NCBI RefSeq assembly: GCF_000512585.2
Contig: NC_089244.1
Location: forward strand, 1,488,001 to 1,552,000
DNA length: 64,000 bases
Source: Kwoniella bestiolae CBS 10118
Lineage: Eukaryota; Basidiomycota; Tremellomycetes; Tremellales; Cryptococcaceae
Direction: 5' to 3'
The translations under genes were made by a program, and so were the position numbers. Below the pieces are notes generated by a model, which was not told where the DNA came from, did not search any database, and was given only the letters and a program-made list of their open reading frames with translations. Shown piece after piece: positions 31,771 to 43,508 of the stretch (position 1 is the first letter of the stretch; each line of letters starts with the position of its first letter).

Positions 31771-32118
31771 GTTGCTGCTATTGTCTGGAGTTTGACTTTG
31801 TATCTTTCTTTTTGTATGAGAGAGATCAATCTCAACAATGTTCAATCTCCATTTACTCGCACAGATCGTCCTTGCGCTACGAGTTGCATCAACAGTGTCC
31901 GATACATTTGATCCCGCCCTCGCTTGTACAGGTTACACGTCATGACTTGCCTGTCCCTCGTCATATTATGCCGCATTACGTTGATAACACGCGTATACGA
32001 GTATACGCGTTCAAATGCCAATCGATGGGTTTGTCTCACTTAGCTTCCATTCCACCCAAACCAAAAGTAAGTCATCATACAACTACTCGTAATTATTATT
32101 GTTCAACATCAACACCTC
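31771..32118. promoter_or_regulatory. Divergent promoter region prefoldin 4 / small gene
   Basis: This 348-bp region separates two divergent starts and contains the perfect 22-bp palindrome listed separately. Confidence 0.45.
31989..32010. promoter_or_regulatory. Perfect palindrome carrying two ACGCGT boxes
   Basis: Two 10-bp arms (ACGCGTATAC and GTATACGCGT) are separated by GA. Each arm ends in ACGCGT, the MCB element bound by the MBF cell-cycle regulator in ascomycete yeasts. It lies 219 bp from the prefoldin start and 109 bp from the start of the small gene on the plus strand. The structure is seen directly; the function is inference. Confidence 0.6.
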
Positions 32119-32393
32119 ATGTCACGTATCCCAGTACCAAACGGAGGTCTACATCATCAACTACCACACTCAACCTACGAAGCAGCCTCAGATCCAAACT
32201 ATAGCCCACAACCCAATCAACGAAGAATCAGTATGAACACCCATAGTCCCGCGGCGGATACTAGGAAGAAGACGAATAAGAGGGATGAGGTGAGTGGGGG
32301 TTCTGCTTCTCTTTGTGCTACATCAAGCCTATCATTCCTTTCTTCGCTTGTTGTCATTCTCCCTACTTCTCCTTTCAGATGGATATCACTTGA
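32119..32393 (+). CDS. Small putative protein, unknown function
   Basis: Exon 1 (32119-32289) and exon 2 (32379-32393) would give 61 aa, starting MSRIPVPNGGLHHQLPHSTY and ending in KKTNKRDEMDIT. The intron has a GTGAGT donor and a TTTCAG acceptor and is 89 nt long. Exon 1 contains a PKA-type site (RRIS). If the intron is kept, the frame stays open to 32499 and would end in a cysteine and Leu-rich tail. I do not recognise a family. The good splice signals and codon use are the only support. Confidence 0.35.
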
Positions 32394-33059
32394 TGCATAC
32401 CCACAACCCATTATCCTCTTTCGGGTACGCAAAAGGATGAGAGGGGATAGGAGCAGGAAAAGGGATTGTTGTTTGTGGCTTTTATTGTTTTTAGTGTAAC
32501 TTTGTGTTTCAAAGCTATGACCTATGATTGGTATCCTTATTCACATCACAATACATCACTTGTACATCTCATCTTTCCATCTTGATTCCTATCTCAAAGA
32601 TATCATCGCCTTCACCTCTTCATCCATCCATTTGTCTTTCTATCACTCATTCATCTTTCCATCTCATAAACCGTTCAAATCCGTCGACATTCACTTTGAC
32701 TTTTTGATATCCGGCGCGAGTTGTTTTGATTTTACTTTTTGATTTCTTTACTTTGTTTGCCCTGAAGCGAGTTGCTCCGACCCAAACAACCATCATCCAT
32801 CAATTGTCTCTCTTTCTTTCTTCTTCTTACCTTGATCAAATCATATCATTCTCCCTTCCATTTTCTTCCCATCACGTCTCGTTATCATCCCATCCGTTTG
32901 CGCCCGCACCCGTCTTTACGGTTATCTATCTACTCACATACCTTACATCTCTATATCCATCTTTGATCCACTATCTATTCCACCCATCCTGGCTCATATA
33001 TTCGCGTCATTGGTTCTCTTGCTCAGACTACTCTTTCATCTGCATCTACAACAATCACA
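32394..33059. other. Pyrimidine-rich promoter and leader of CBS-PB1 gene
   Basis: The plus strand is strongly C/T-rich over about 600 bp, with several short open frames and upstream ATGs that translate to Ser/Leu/Phe/His-rich chance sequence. I read it as promoter and a long 5' leader. Confidence 0.5.
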
Positions 33060-35714
33060 ATGTCACGTTCACAATCTCAATCCGGATTCACTGTTCCTCC
33101 CCCTCCCCCTACGACCACCCAAATCCCCCTCGACACCCCTCCATCGTCTATACGCTCGACCAACTCCTCAACCACGATGGAACGACCACCCATACCCCAC
33201 TCGTCATCTGTCCCCTTCCCCGCATCTTCCCATTCTATAACTGCCTCTGATCTTATGGCTGTGCCACCTTCACCTGCATCCAAACCCGTTCCACCTAAAC
33301 CTCACCGGTCGGTATCAAACCCTTTCAAACAAAAATCCAAATCTACTCCGTTCCCATCTACCTCTGTACCGTCATCCGGTACCGCTACTCCATCAAATCT
33401 ACCGCCTACCCCTGAATCTGATGATATCCCTCAACGACCCCGATATCATTCTACCCTATCGCGCTCCCAATCTACTGGATTTGCTGGTAAACTACAGTCA
33501 TTGAGAAAGAAGATTGAAAATGAATTATCAAGGAAAAGACCTGGTTCAGGTGCTCCTTCAGCTCAATCTTCCGGTAGAAGAAGTACCAACAAGAAACTTC
33601 AGAAAGGAACTGTAGCTGGACTTCGACCAAGTCCCGCTCTCACTGTCCCAGAGGGAATGAGCGTAGCAGATGCTTCGCAACTTTGTGCCGCCAAACGAGC
33701 GGATTGTGTTCTCGTCGTTGACGATGAAGAGGGTTTGAGTGGTATTTTCACTGCTAAAGATTTGGCTTTCAGAGTGCGTTTGGACCCCAGAAAGCATCTG
33801 AAGCGAATAGGAGATATTCACTGATTGTGTGTGCGTCTGTGTGTAGGTCACTGCTGAAGGCCTTGATCCACGACTTACCACTGTCGCCCAAATCATGACT
33901 AAGAACCCTATGGTCACTCGTGATACTACGTCTGCCACTGAGGCTTTGCAATTAATGGTCAGCAAAGGGTTCAGACACTTGGTGAGTTAGCTAGCTTTTG
34001 ATTTCATCGTCCAGAGCTGACAGATCGCCCTTAGCCTGTATGCAATGAAGACGGCGATGTCGTCGGTTTGCTCGATATCACCAAAGTATTCCATGAGGCC
34101 CTTGCCAAGGTCGAAAGAGGATCTTCGGCCACCTCTCAACTTCACGCTGCTCTCGCCGGTGTCCAATCCGAACTTGGTCCTGGTCTCTCCACCAACCCAC
34201 AAGCAGCAGCTATGATGGCTTACGTCGATGCTCTCAAAGATCGAATGGCTCTTCCAGACTTGACTACCGTCGTTGACACAAGGGTGTCACCAGCGACCGT
34301 TACCCCTCGAACTTCTGTCAGAGAAGCTGCCAAGCTCATGAAGGAACGACGAACTACTGCTGTTTGCGTCATGGAGACCAATGCTGGTACTTCCGCTATC
34401 TCCGGTGTCAGTGGTGGCAACAACATTCCTAAGATCGCTGGTATCTTCACTTCAAAAGACATCGTCCTCCGAGTCATTGCTGCCGGTCTCGATGCTTCGA
34501 GATGTAGTGTGGTGAGAGTGATGACTCCTCATCCTGATACTGCTCCTCCTACCATGGTAGTCCAAGACGCCCTTAAGAAGATGCACAGTAAGTTGGTCCT
34601 TGGCTGAGCATGATGTCAAGCTAACTCATTCGCATAGATGGCCACTACCTTAACTTACCTGTCGTCGAGACTGATGGTCGACTGATCGGTATCGTGGATG
34701 TGCTCAAACTCACATACGCTACCCTTGAGCAGGTAAGCTGACGTGTGCGCCTCGCTGTATACAATAGCTGATGAACGTTATCGGTAGATCGAATCCATGA
34801 GCGAAGACCGTTCCAACGAGACTGGACCCATGTGGGGTAAATTCTTCGAAGCTCTTCCCGGTGCTGGCGGTGACGACGACTCCGTCTCCGTTGTCTCTGC
34901 GTCTGACCGACCCGACACACCCTCTCGACCAAGCCATGGTCGAGGACTCTCGTCGATGACTTCACCGATCTCTGAAGTTATGCCCAACGACTCGGCCTCA
35001 GCAGTTGATGACAATGCCTCAGAATTCGAGAAACGAGGTGCAGCTTCTTCGGTCGCTCCCAACCCCGTTCCGGTGGATGACGGTACATACGTCTTCAAAT
35101 TCCGAACTCCCTCTGGACGAACCCATCGATTCCAAGCTCGACACGATTCCTACGAATTACTCAGGGACATCGTGGCTGGTAAACTCCTGACCGATCCATT
35201 CTTCACCGCTGAGGGAGCGAAAGAAGGTCAAGAAGTTCATCTACCGGACCCATCGAACTTCACCTTGCATTACACCGACGACGAAGGTGATCTGGTAACC
35301 ATGACTGCTGATGGGGACGTGGCCGACGCTGTGCGAATTGCCCGAGGTCAAAAGTCAGATAGGGTAGTACTGTTAGTGGACGGTGGAAAAGTATGGGAAG
35401 AGTTTGCGAGAGATCTCGGAGGAGAGAAGGCAGTGGAGGAGTTGAAAGAGGTCGAAAAGGATATTAAAGCTGTGGAAGAATCTGAGAAAAAGATGGAACA
35501 GCCAACTGCTGATCCGACTTCAGAACCTACGTTCGGACAGGAGGGAGTGGTTCACGCTAAATCTGCTCCTGCGCCCATTCCCACGCATGTCTCTGGAGTG
35601 GGATCGGGAGATTTGATTGCTGGGGTATTGCCTAAGGAGATGGCCCTGCCTGCTGCGATTGGGTTCTTGGGGATTGTCATTCTGGGTGTGTTTGTTATGG
35701 GCCGAAGCAAGTAA
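33060..35714 (+). CDS. MUG70: CBS and PB1 domain membrane-anchored protein, Mug70-like
   Basis: Exons are 33060-33773, 33847-33981, 34035-34587, 34638-34732 and 34788-35714, giving 807 aa. After a Pro/Ser-rich start comes a basic helix (LQSLRKKIENELSRKR). Four CBS motifs follow in two pairs: CVLVVDDEEGLSGIFTAKDL, then TKNPMVTRDTTSATEALQLM with VVGLLDITKVFHEAL, then TAVCVMETN with KIAGIFTSKDIVLRV, then YLNLPVVETDGRLIGIVDVL. A PB1 domain lies at about 600-685 (YVFKFRTPSGRTHRF). The C-terminus ends with a single hydrophobic helix (LPAAIGFLGIVILGVFVMG) and a few residues, typical of a tail anchor. The same layout is known for S. pombe Mug70. CBS pairs bind adenine nucleotides and PB1 domains pair with other PB1 domains, but the function is undefined. 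Confidence 0.9.
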
Positions 35715-36486
35715 ATGGATAGGCTATGACACGTTATATTCCTGCCTCTCTGCGTAGAATCGTATATAAATAACGAGTAGATTGAAGTTTTAGATGGACG
35801 GGTATGTACGATATTTTGATGTTTTGATGTGGCTCTTGATGAATGTATATGGACTTTTCTCCTTGCGACAGCGATAGGATTGGAATTGAGATGAGTATGA
35901 TATCGGCTAAAGCAGCCGGCCAGTTTAACCGAAATAGTTGTTCATCGGGTCAATAGAGACTACTCGAGTAGCTGACTGAAATGAGACCAAAGCAGATTAA
36001 TCCCAATCACAGTGACTGGTGCACACTAAAAACACTGCGCTAAGACTTTGACCGTAAGGTTACGGGATGACGGGAAGGGTTTTTGGGAAAGACCCCACAT
36101 GCTCACAACTGAGTCCGGCGGGAAGCAAAAAGCAGCCACGGGGCCATATTGGTGAAGTGGGGCAACTGAGCGAAGGATCATGTGCATGGAATGACTTTTA
36201 GCTTACTTTGTGAGTTAGCAAATGTTGGATTCTTTCATGATGATTCTCTTCTCTTAGCTTAGTGTGTTTTCTTGATTCTTCCCGTTTTAGGGATGTCTAC
36301 GTATACATGGTCAAGCTTAGCTTAGAGGTGTGGTCATGAGAAGTAAGAGGGTATGACGAGATGCCTGCGGAATGGGGATATGCAGAAGCAATGTATAAGT
36401 ATATATTCTACGAGCATTCGTGAACCCCAGTCTCCCATTCTACTTTGTTAGGTCGTTGACTTATCAGATAAAGAGCGCAGTACAGT
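35715..36486. promoter_or_regulatory. Upstream region of beta-glucosidase gene
   Basis: The region contains the 3' UTR of the CBS-PB1 gene and the promoter of the GH1 gene. A TATA-like stretch at about 36394-36406 lies about 85 bp before the GH1 start codon. No coding frame is supported. Confidence 0.45.
36394..36406 (+). promoter_or_regulatory. TATA-like element, GH1 gene
   Basis: A TATAAGTATATAT-like stretch lies about 85 bp before the start codon, a reasonable distance for a regulated fungal promoter. Confidence 0.4.
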
Positions 36487-39400
36487 ATGAGGTCGATCAA
36501 CTTTTTGGCGATCTTATCGTTCCTCGTCTGGGTTGAAGGTGGTATCGTACCTCGTCAAGAAGGGAATGATACTTCTTCATTCACCTCATCCTCATCGAAT
36601 GGACAAAGTACTAGAGGAACATCAAGTGATTCGTATAGCGGCAGTACCTCAACAAGAACCTCGACTGGTTCAACCAATGCGAACACATCGTCCATCTACT
36701 CTTCCAAAGTCGCAACTGGAACCTCTACACAGAGCTATAAATCCAGCACAACCCCCTCTGCGTCACCTTCAGCTTCCGCTTCCACTTCAAGCGTGGTAGT
36801 GGGCGAGGGTACCACCGACCTGGGCTGGATACCCACTTCTGCGAATCCATCTCCTCCTCCCTTGGCTACAACGAACAAGAACGTCATAAATGCTACCAAG
36901 ACTACTTCGACTGGTGGGACACCTACGCCTGTTGTTTTTGATGATTATTCGGATGATACCCTCGAGAAGTTCTGGGATGATTATGTGAGCAAGCTTGTTT
37001 CTTTGCCTTATGAATCAAGTCATTCTTCATCTAGCTCGAAGTACCCCTATGTACAGCAGCGGTGTGTTCGCAGAATTTGAATGCTCATCATCTTCCATCT
37101 TCCTTGCACCATAGATCGGCCCAGTGCAAGAACCTCCCTTCCGCAACACCCCACTCCCACCTCAACCGTACCCTCTCCCAGAGGACCCCCCAACGCTCTT
37201 CCCAGATTACTTGGTCAACTGCCCGGAGAAGGTTTTGACGCAATACCAGTTCCCCGAGGGATTCCTTTTCGGTTGGGCGACGGCGGCTCAACAGTGGGAG
37301 GGGGCTGTTAAGGATGGTGGGAAGGGACCGACTGTTTGGGTGAGCCGTTAGCTAATGCTTCTCTCTCTTTTGACGAGCTGAGGTGTTGTGTGATGTGGTA
37401 ATGTAGGACTGGACAGCGAGGTTCCCTGGGTTTATAGCTGATAATACTACTTCCGGTGGGTATCTCCCATACCGTACAAGAGGAGAAAGCTGACTGTACT
37501 GGTACGGTAGATGTCGGTGATCTGGGATATTACCTGTACAAACAAGGTACGTTACACTATTATCATACAGTATCACCATTTCATTCATTCCCATATTAGA
37601 GGATATTGACACACCAAATACTCTACGCAGATATCGCCCGTCTCTCAGCCCTTGGGGGGAATGTCTATTCCTTCTCGCTCTTCTGGACACGGATCTACCC
37701 CTTCGGTTCGGCCGACTCACCAATCAACGAGGAGGGCGTGGAGTTTTATAGAGGTTTGATTAATTATTGTTGGGAACAGGGTGTTGAACCTGTTGTGTGA
37801 GTTGCTCTGAGATTTTTCTCCGTCTCGGTCAAATCCTTTCGTCAGATATATATTTGCTGAATTCGTACACTTGGGTAGAACCCTCTTCCACTGGGATACA
37901 CCGCTTGCTTTGCAGTTGAAATATGGTGGATTTGCAAGCGAGGAGATAATAGATGATTATGTGAATCACGCTGTGAGTTGGATTTTCCCCCTTATAGGCT
38001 TCTTCATCACACTTGCCGTATTACGCTCTGAAGAGAAGAAGCAATATCTGAATCTTGCTGATACTGTATCATCGCCTTGGTGATCGTTTAGGAAACCGTC
38101 TTTAGACAATATAATGGGACTGTGCAGAAGTGGATAACCTTCAACGAGCCAGTTGTATTCTGTAGTCAAGTGAGTCCAATATGCGAAATACAACATTTGT
38201 AGCTGACGATAAAGCGATTCTGTTAGGGCCAGTATCCCATCAATGTAAGCTTATTTTTGACAGAGTAGTATGTATGATGCCTCGATAAGCTGATCTAAGC
38301 CTCCTCCCCCAATCCACAGCAAACCTTCTCAGGAGGGTTGAATACTACTGTATACCCTTACACATGCAGTTATCATCTCACTCTGGCACATGCCAAGACA
38401 GTCCAGCGATTCAGGGAGCTAAATATTCGTGAGTGCGACGAATGTTTCTCTCATGACGACAAGGCAATTTTTGACTGATCCGCTTCACGACGATTGCAGA
38501 GGGACAGATCGCCTTCAAGTCTGATAATTTCGTGTACGTCTCGAGACCACCCGTCACTACGAAAGGTTTCTTTCGGCTGATGATCCTGGTACCACAGCGG
38601 CGTACCTTGGAGAGAGGGGAATGAAGACGATATTCGAGCGGTTGAAAGGCATGGAGTGAGTGCCACTTTTCTACAGTCGACGAGTAGATACAGTACAGCT
38701 ATTGATAAGTGTTACACAATTACAGGCCTACCAGATTGGGATCTTCGCTGAACCAATCTACAACACCGGGGTAAGCAAGCTTGAAAATGCTGGGAAATCG
38801 ACTGAGACTGATCATGGCGTTGTGGCTTCAGGACTGGCCACAACTCATCAAAGATGATCTTCCACCTGAGATCCTGCCTCGTTTCTCGGATGAACAAAAA
38901 GCTTTGATCAAAGGTACTGCAGACTTCTTCGCCATTGATGTAAGTTGGTCTGTAGCCTTTTCCCGTATCCAGACGAACATGCTATCAAGAAGTTTGGCTG
39001 ATCCTTTGAGGTCACATAGGGGTATCGAGTGGGATACGTAACAGCCCCTCCAGCAGGATTCGAAGCTTGTATCGCCAATATCTCAGACCCACTCTGGCCA
39101 GCATGTAACCAAGTGAAGTAAGTACGGATCTGTCTCAGGTGTACTGCGCTGCATTGACAATACAAAAAAGGGGTAAGATGCAATGTTCACAATTGATAAC
39201 GTGGTTCTAGCTTCTACGAGCCGACACCATACGAATGGGGATTCGCAGATTTTGCAGATCAAAGAGTACCATGGCTTCAAAACACCTGGAAATACCTTCG
39301 AGGTTTCCTCAAGGGATTGCTTGAGCAGTACCCTACAAGCGGCGGGATCTACTTGAGTGAATTTGGATTTGCTGAACCTGTCGAGGATGAGTAAGTCGTA

Positions 39401-40148
39401 CTGTACCTCCTTTGGGAACGATCTTGTTGTGAACGCAAAGTCAGGTGTGATCAGCTGATGACTCGCCACTTTCCTTAGACAACTGTACAAATACAGGGCC
39501 ACGACAGATACGAAGCGAGAACTGTACTTCCTAAGTTATCTGGGGGAAGTGCTCAAGGCTATACATGAAGATGGGACGGATGTTAGAGGTACCTTCGCTT
39601 GGAGTTTGGTCGATAAGTGAGTCTGTCCCTTCTAGCAAGTACTTTGATGGGAGGGTCGGACCTACGCTTACGTTGGTTGGATCTGTAGCGTTGGTATCTA
39701 GCCACCTTGTTTCGAAGTTTGGTCCTTGCAATGAGGAACGCAGCTGATAATTTGAATATTCGATTCTTGCGCGATCAGTTCGAATGGCAAAATGGATTTG
39801 CAGTGAGGTTCGGTAAGTCACCTGGCTCTTCCCATCAGCTAGCAATTCCAACAGCAACCCGGCCGATGGAAGGGTCTTCGCTAACGCCCGATCGCAGGTG
39901 TCCAATATGTCGACTTCAATAGGTAAATTGTCTCGGCCTAAATTTGCTGGTTTTGTCGAGCTTTTTACTGACAGATTGAGGTAATCACTTATGCTAGTCC
40001 CACTCTTGAACGTACAGTGAGTTTAAGTTCAATAATAGCACTGGAAGTGTCCCTCCAATGGACAGAAGAGCACTGACAGTGCTCATAACAGTTCAAACGC
40101 ACTGCAATTGCTATGAGTAAGTTTTGGAACTCGCATCGAAGTGGATAG
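36487..40148 (+). CDS. Secreted GH1 beta-glucosidase with Ser/Thr-rich stalk
   Basis: Exon 1 (36487-37050) encodes a signal peptide (MRSINFLAILSFLVWVEGG) and about 130 residues of Ser/Thr-rich stalk. From 37115 more than ten short exons encode the GH1 barrel: FPEGFLFGWATAAQQWEGAV, VYSFSLFWTRIYP, LFHWDTPLALQ, the acid/base motif TFNEPVVFC, YEPTPYEWGFADF, GGIYLSEFGFAEP with the expected nucleophile Glu, and the end GTFAWSLVDNFEWQNGFAVR. The last exon reads FKRTAIAMSKFWNSHRSG before a stop at 40146-40148. GH1 enzymes cleave beta-glucosides. The nucleophile context SEFGF replaces the usual TENG. Many introns make exon boundaries between 37330 and 40010 approximate. Confidence 0.85.
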
Positions 40149-40763
40149 ACCACCTCCTTGGCAAAGGCAGCACGTGAAGAACTATTTTATGGATATCTTC
40201 AGTGCTTGCTACTTATATTGGAATCGAAGCATATTATAATTCACTTGTCAGTGGCACGTGTCGTTCTTGAAGCTTGATATATTACATTAGGGTTGCGATG
40301 GAAAAGAGATGTTATACTGCTGTATTTCCTTCACTTTCCTTTTCTGGATCACTTATATGGTGCAGTCGGTGATGATCAATTCGATCTATTGAAGAGCACG
40401 GACCACAATCCCTAACCTGAATTGAATAGAATTAGCCCAGCTTATTTCAGAGGCGGTTGTGCCAAAGACTATTTCGTTGCAAATCTCGTTTGTCAGCCGT
40501 CTGTAAATCATTGCCACTCTTGATTGGGTCGACCCATTAGCTGAATCTCACGGTTTACAAGGGTTTCTTGACAAGGCACATTCCGAAGAGCCTTTGAGTG
40601 AGTGCGTCTCTTATCTTTCATCAGAAAGAGGAAAGGGGCTCCTGCTATTCGTATACACCTTATACCACATTACTGACGGTCGGGTTGGTACGTCAGGTGT
40701 GGCTGTCTGATCTTGAAGGCTTTGTGAATAGGGTACATAAAGTCTCAATCATCTCTCCTCGAC
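40149..40763. other. Intergenic between GH1 and ART-like gene
   Basis: I see no further GH1 exon and no domain in the open frames here. The last 200 bp should be promoter and leader of the next gene. Confidence 0.45.
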
Positions 40764-42958
40764 ATGAGCAACTCGGGAAGAAACGTTGGAGGATGGTCTC
40801 GAGAGACCCCACCTCATATATCAAGACTCAAGATCGTCTCTCCTGCTAGGCCGGCTGGGGGGACCTCAAATCCACCTCCTATTCCTTATCGTCAACGGCC
40901 ATATATACAAAGTATTCCAGGCCGTCCGGCGCGTATTCCGTCCTGGAACAATCCTGCGATGGGAGCATACCAAGATATTCGTCACACTGACTCAGGAAAT
41001 CACAATGAAGTACACCATCCTCAACCCAATCTTCACACGGACATCCAATCGCCGAGACCTTATAGACTTCCCGAATCTTTCAAGGAATCTTTGTTGATAG
41101 TTGATAATGATCCTAACCCTCCTCAGAGCTCTACAGCTAACCAGACTTGGAAATCTCGAAGAGCAAAGATCCAGCAACCTGCTTTGGAACCTGCAAATCA
41201 AGGAAGAGCACCAAGGATACCATTTTCGGCACGAGGTTCGACTTCTTCGATGTCGAGCATTCAATATGGTAATCAATCGATGTATCCGATGGGTGATCAG
41301 TCTGAGCCGCCCGTTTCGCAGTACGGTCCTGTCAGAGATAATCAAGCTCTACCCCATGGTCTCTACGGTAGAAACCATTGCCCTAATCATCCCATGAGGT
41401 TTTCAGCACCTCAGCCACTTCGAGATATCCCGACATTCAGAAATCCCGCCGATACAAGGTCATTCATCTCTCGCCCACAGTCAAGTTTCGATCAAGGCCA
41501 ACAAGGGACGAATTTTAACGTTGATCGACCACTATTCTCAAGACTATCTCACCCACCACCAATACCTCACTTCAACTCGAACCCTCCAATCTCGATCTTA
41601 AAACGCGCCGCATCCATCCCCACGCCGACCTCGACTCCGACACTCCAAACGGGATATATCAACTTAGACTACCTCCACTACCTCCAGCTAGCAAGATTAT
41701 CATGCGACGATCAAATCCTCCTTCGCGTCCATTCCCAATCTAGTATTTCTCCTTTGATCTGGTCAGGGGATATGAAGACTTCTGGCTTTTTCGCCACTTC
41801 CAGTGTATTTCAGCAGCTCACCCCGAAGTCCTATGAGGCGCTATTCAAGTCTTATCAATCGGATGAACACTTTAGGGACGAAGGATGGTTGAAGAGACCC
41901 CTGATGAGGGAGATCATGATTGATCATATACTGTGTAGACCTTCTAGGAAGCTCGTCACTGTAAATCTCAAGTCGATAACAGATTTGTCCAAAGTTGTGC
42001 GAGATGAGGGCGAGGGAGGGAGAGGGGATTATTGGATATCCACTACTAGATCTATCGATTGGGCGGTATTCGAGATTGCCAGAAGGTTGGCTTTCTGTTT
42101 AGTTTCGGGGGGAGTGGAAGGTGACAAGAAAGTAAGATTGGCGGTGATCAACCGTAATCAAACAATTCCAAGAAATGGCAAATGTGATTCCCAGAAGGGC
42201 GAAAGCAGGATCGCAGAGAGGACGATCAACCCGTATCTCTGTCTGACCGCGTACGAGTCCAACATACTCTCACCGAGTAAATTGGAAGCTTCCATTCATG
42301 CTCGGAAGAGGGCTAAGGACAGCTATGAGATCCTTTATTGGGGCAGGGTGTTTGGCGAGAATATTCAACAGGATCTAGTATTCACGCCTGATGTGAGTGT
42401 TTCAAACATCTTGCGTTCTAATTTGCAGTGCGAGCATGTGCTGATGGGAGGTTCGGTATGTGTAGTACCTTCCTTTCAAGCTACCTTCCAAATTCTGGAG
42501 ACCCGCTACTTCCGTCAACTCACCATCGAATATACCAGGATGGCTTGGTAGACTGCGGTGGGATCCTGTTGGGGATGATTGGCCAGCTGCTGTAAGGTGT
42601 TTGAGGGAGAAGGTGTATCCGACCACAAAATGGGTGCATCAGCCTGTACATAAGTGAGTCTTAGTGTCACTTTGTCTTACACTACTCAGTATATGAGCTG
42701 GGTGCTAATGGCGGTACCGATCCTGCAAATAGGTTGGCATCCACCTGGCCACCTGACTCGATAGAACCAACACCTGGTCTTCCTGTGAGTGAGCACGAGC
42801 AAGGTACGGGTGCCGAGACGATGTCCAAGATCGTATCGGATGAAGATGAAGAAGATGCAGAAGCGGATCGCGTCGGTTCTTCTCGGTCTGAGGTATCCTT
42901 GTTGCTCGGGCAAGAGGACGATAGACCGAAGAAGGCGGTGGTAGATCTTATGTCGTAG
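40764..42958 (+). CDS. Protein with DUF7587-like, putative ADP-ribosyltransferase-type module
   Basis: Exons are 40764-42392, 42466-42653 and 42733-42958, giving 680 aa. Residues 1-300 are Pro/Ser/Gln/Asn-rich and probably disordered. From about 300 a folded module starts (YLHYLQLARL), with LLRVHSQSS at about 319, GDYWISTTRSIDWAVFEIAR at about 420 and SYEILYWGRVFGENI at about 520. This order (Arg strand, Ser-Thr-Thr strand, Glu before a W-G strand) resembles the R-S-E arrangement of ADP-ribosyltransferase folds and fungal DUF7587 proteins. The C-terminal 130 residues carry a Trp-rich block (WLGRLRWDPVGDDW) and an acidic end. I chose the acceptor at 42463-42465 because only it keeps frame into that block. 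Function is not established. Confidence 0.65.
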
Positions 42959-43508
42959 AGTTTAGGAGTCCATCGCGGAGATACCTGTGTATATACCCCC
43001 TGGTGATTGTGATGAAGGGGACACGACTTGTTGCGATCGATATGTGATACCTATCATCTCCTCCTAGTACTGTGCGATGCGATTGGATCGATAACCAAAA
43101 TCACCATGTAAGAGGGTCTGCGAAGAGAGTTTCGGCAAAGCCGCCACGAGCATGTACGCTCATACGGTTATCTACGGCTCTCGTCCGATGCTATTTTCTG
43201 TCGCTCGCATTCAGGCACAAAAGTCAACCGCCGTAAGGAACCGTCCGTTTGTCTATCGGTAAATTCGGAGTGAGACGTGAGATGCGAGATATTATTTGCT
43301 TAACTGCGAGGCAGCCATTTGCATCTAATCTATAAAAAAGCGACTGCAGACGTGCAAACGGCTTATCTCTGATCTGATTTGCGTTATTATCTTTCATACC
43401 TTATTCGTTTCTTCTTGTCTACTCAGATCGCCTCAACTGATCTATTCAATCCATATACATCTTGTGTGCCCAGAGACAGACTCGTACAGAGAGAACAGGA
43501 GAAAGAAA
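42959..43508. promoter_or_regulatory. Promoter region of amine-oxidase gene
   Basis: No coding frame is supported in this 550-bp gap. A TATAAAAAAG element at about 43331-43340 lies about 170 bp before the start codon of the oxidase gene. Confidence 0.45.
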
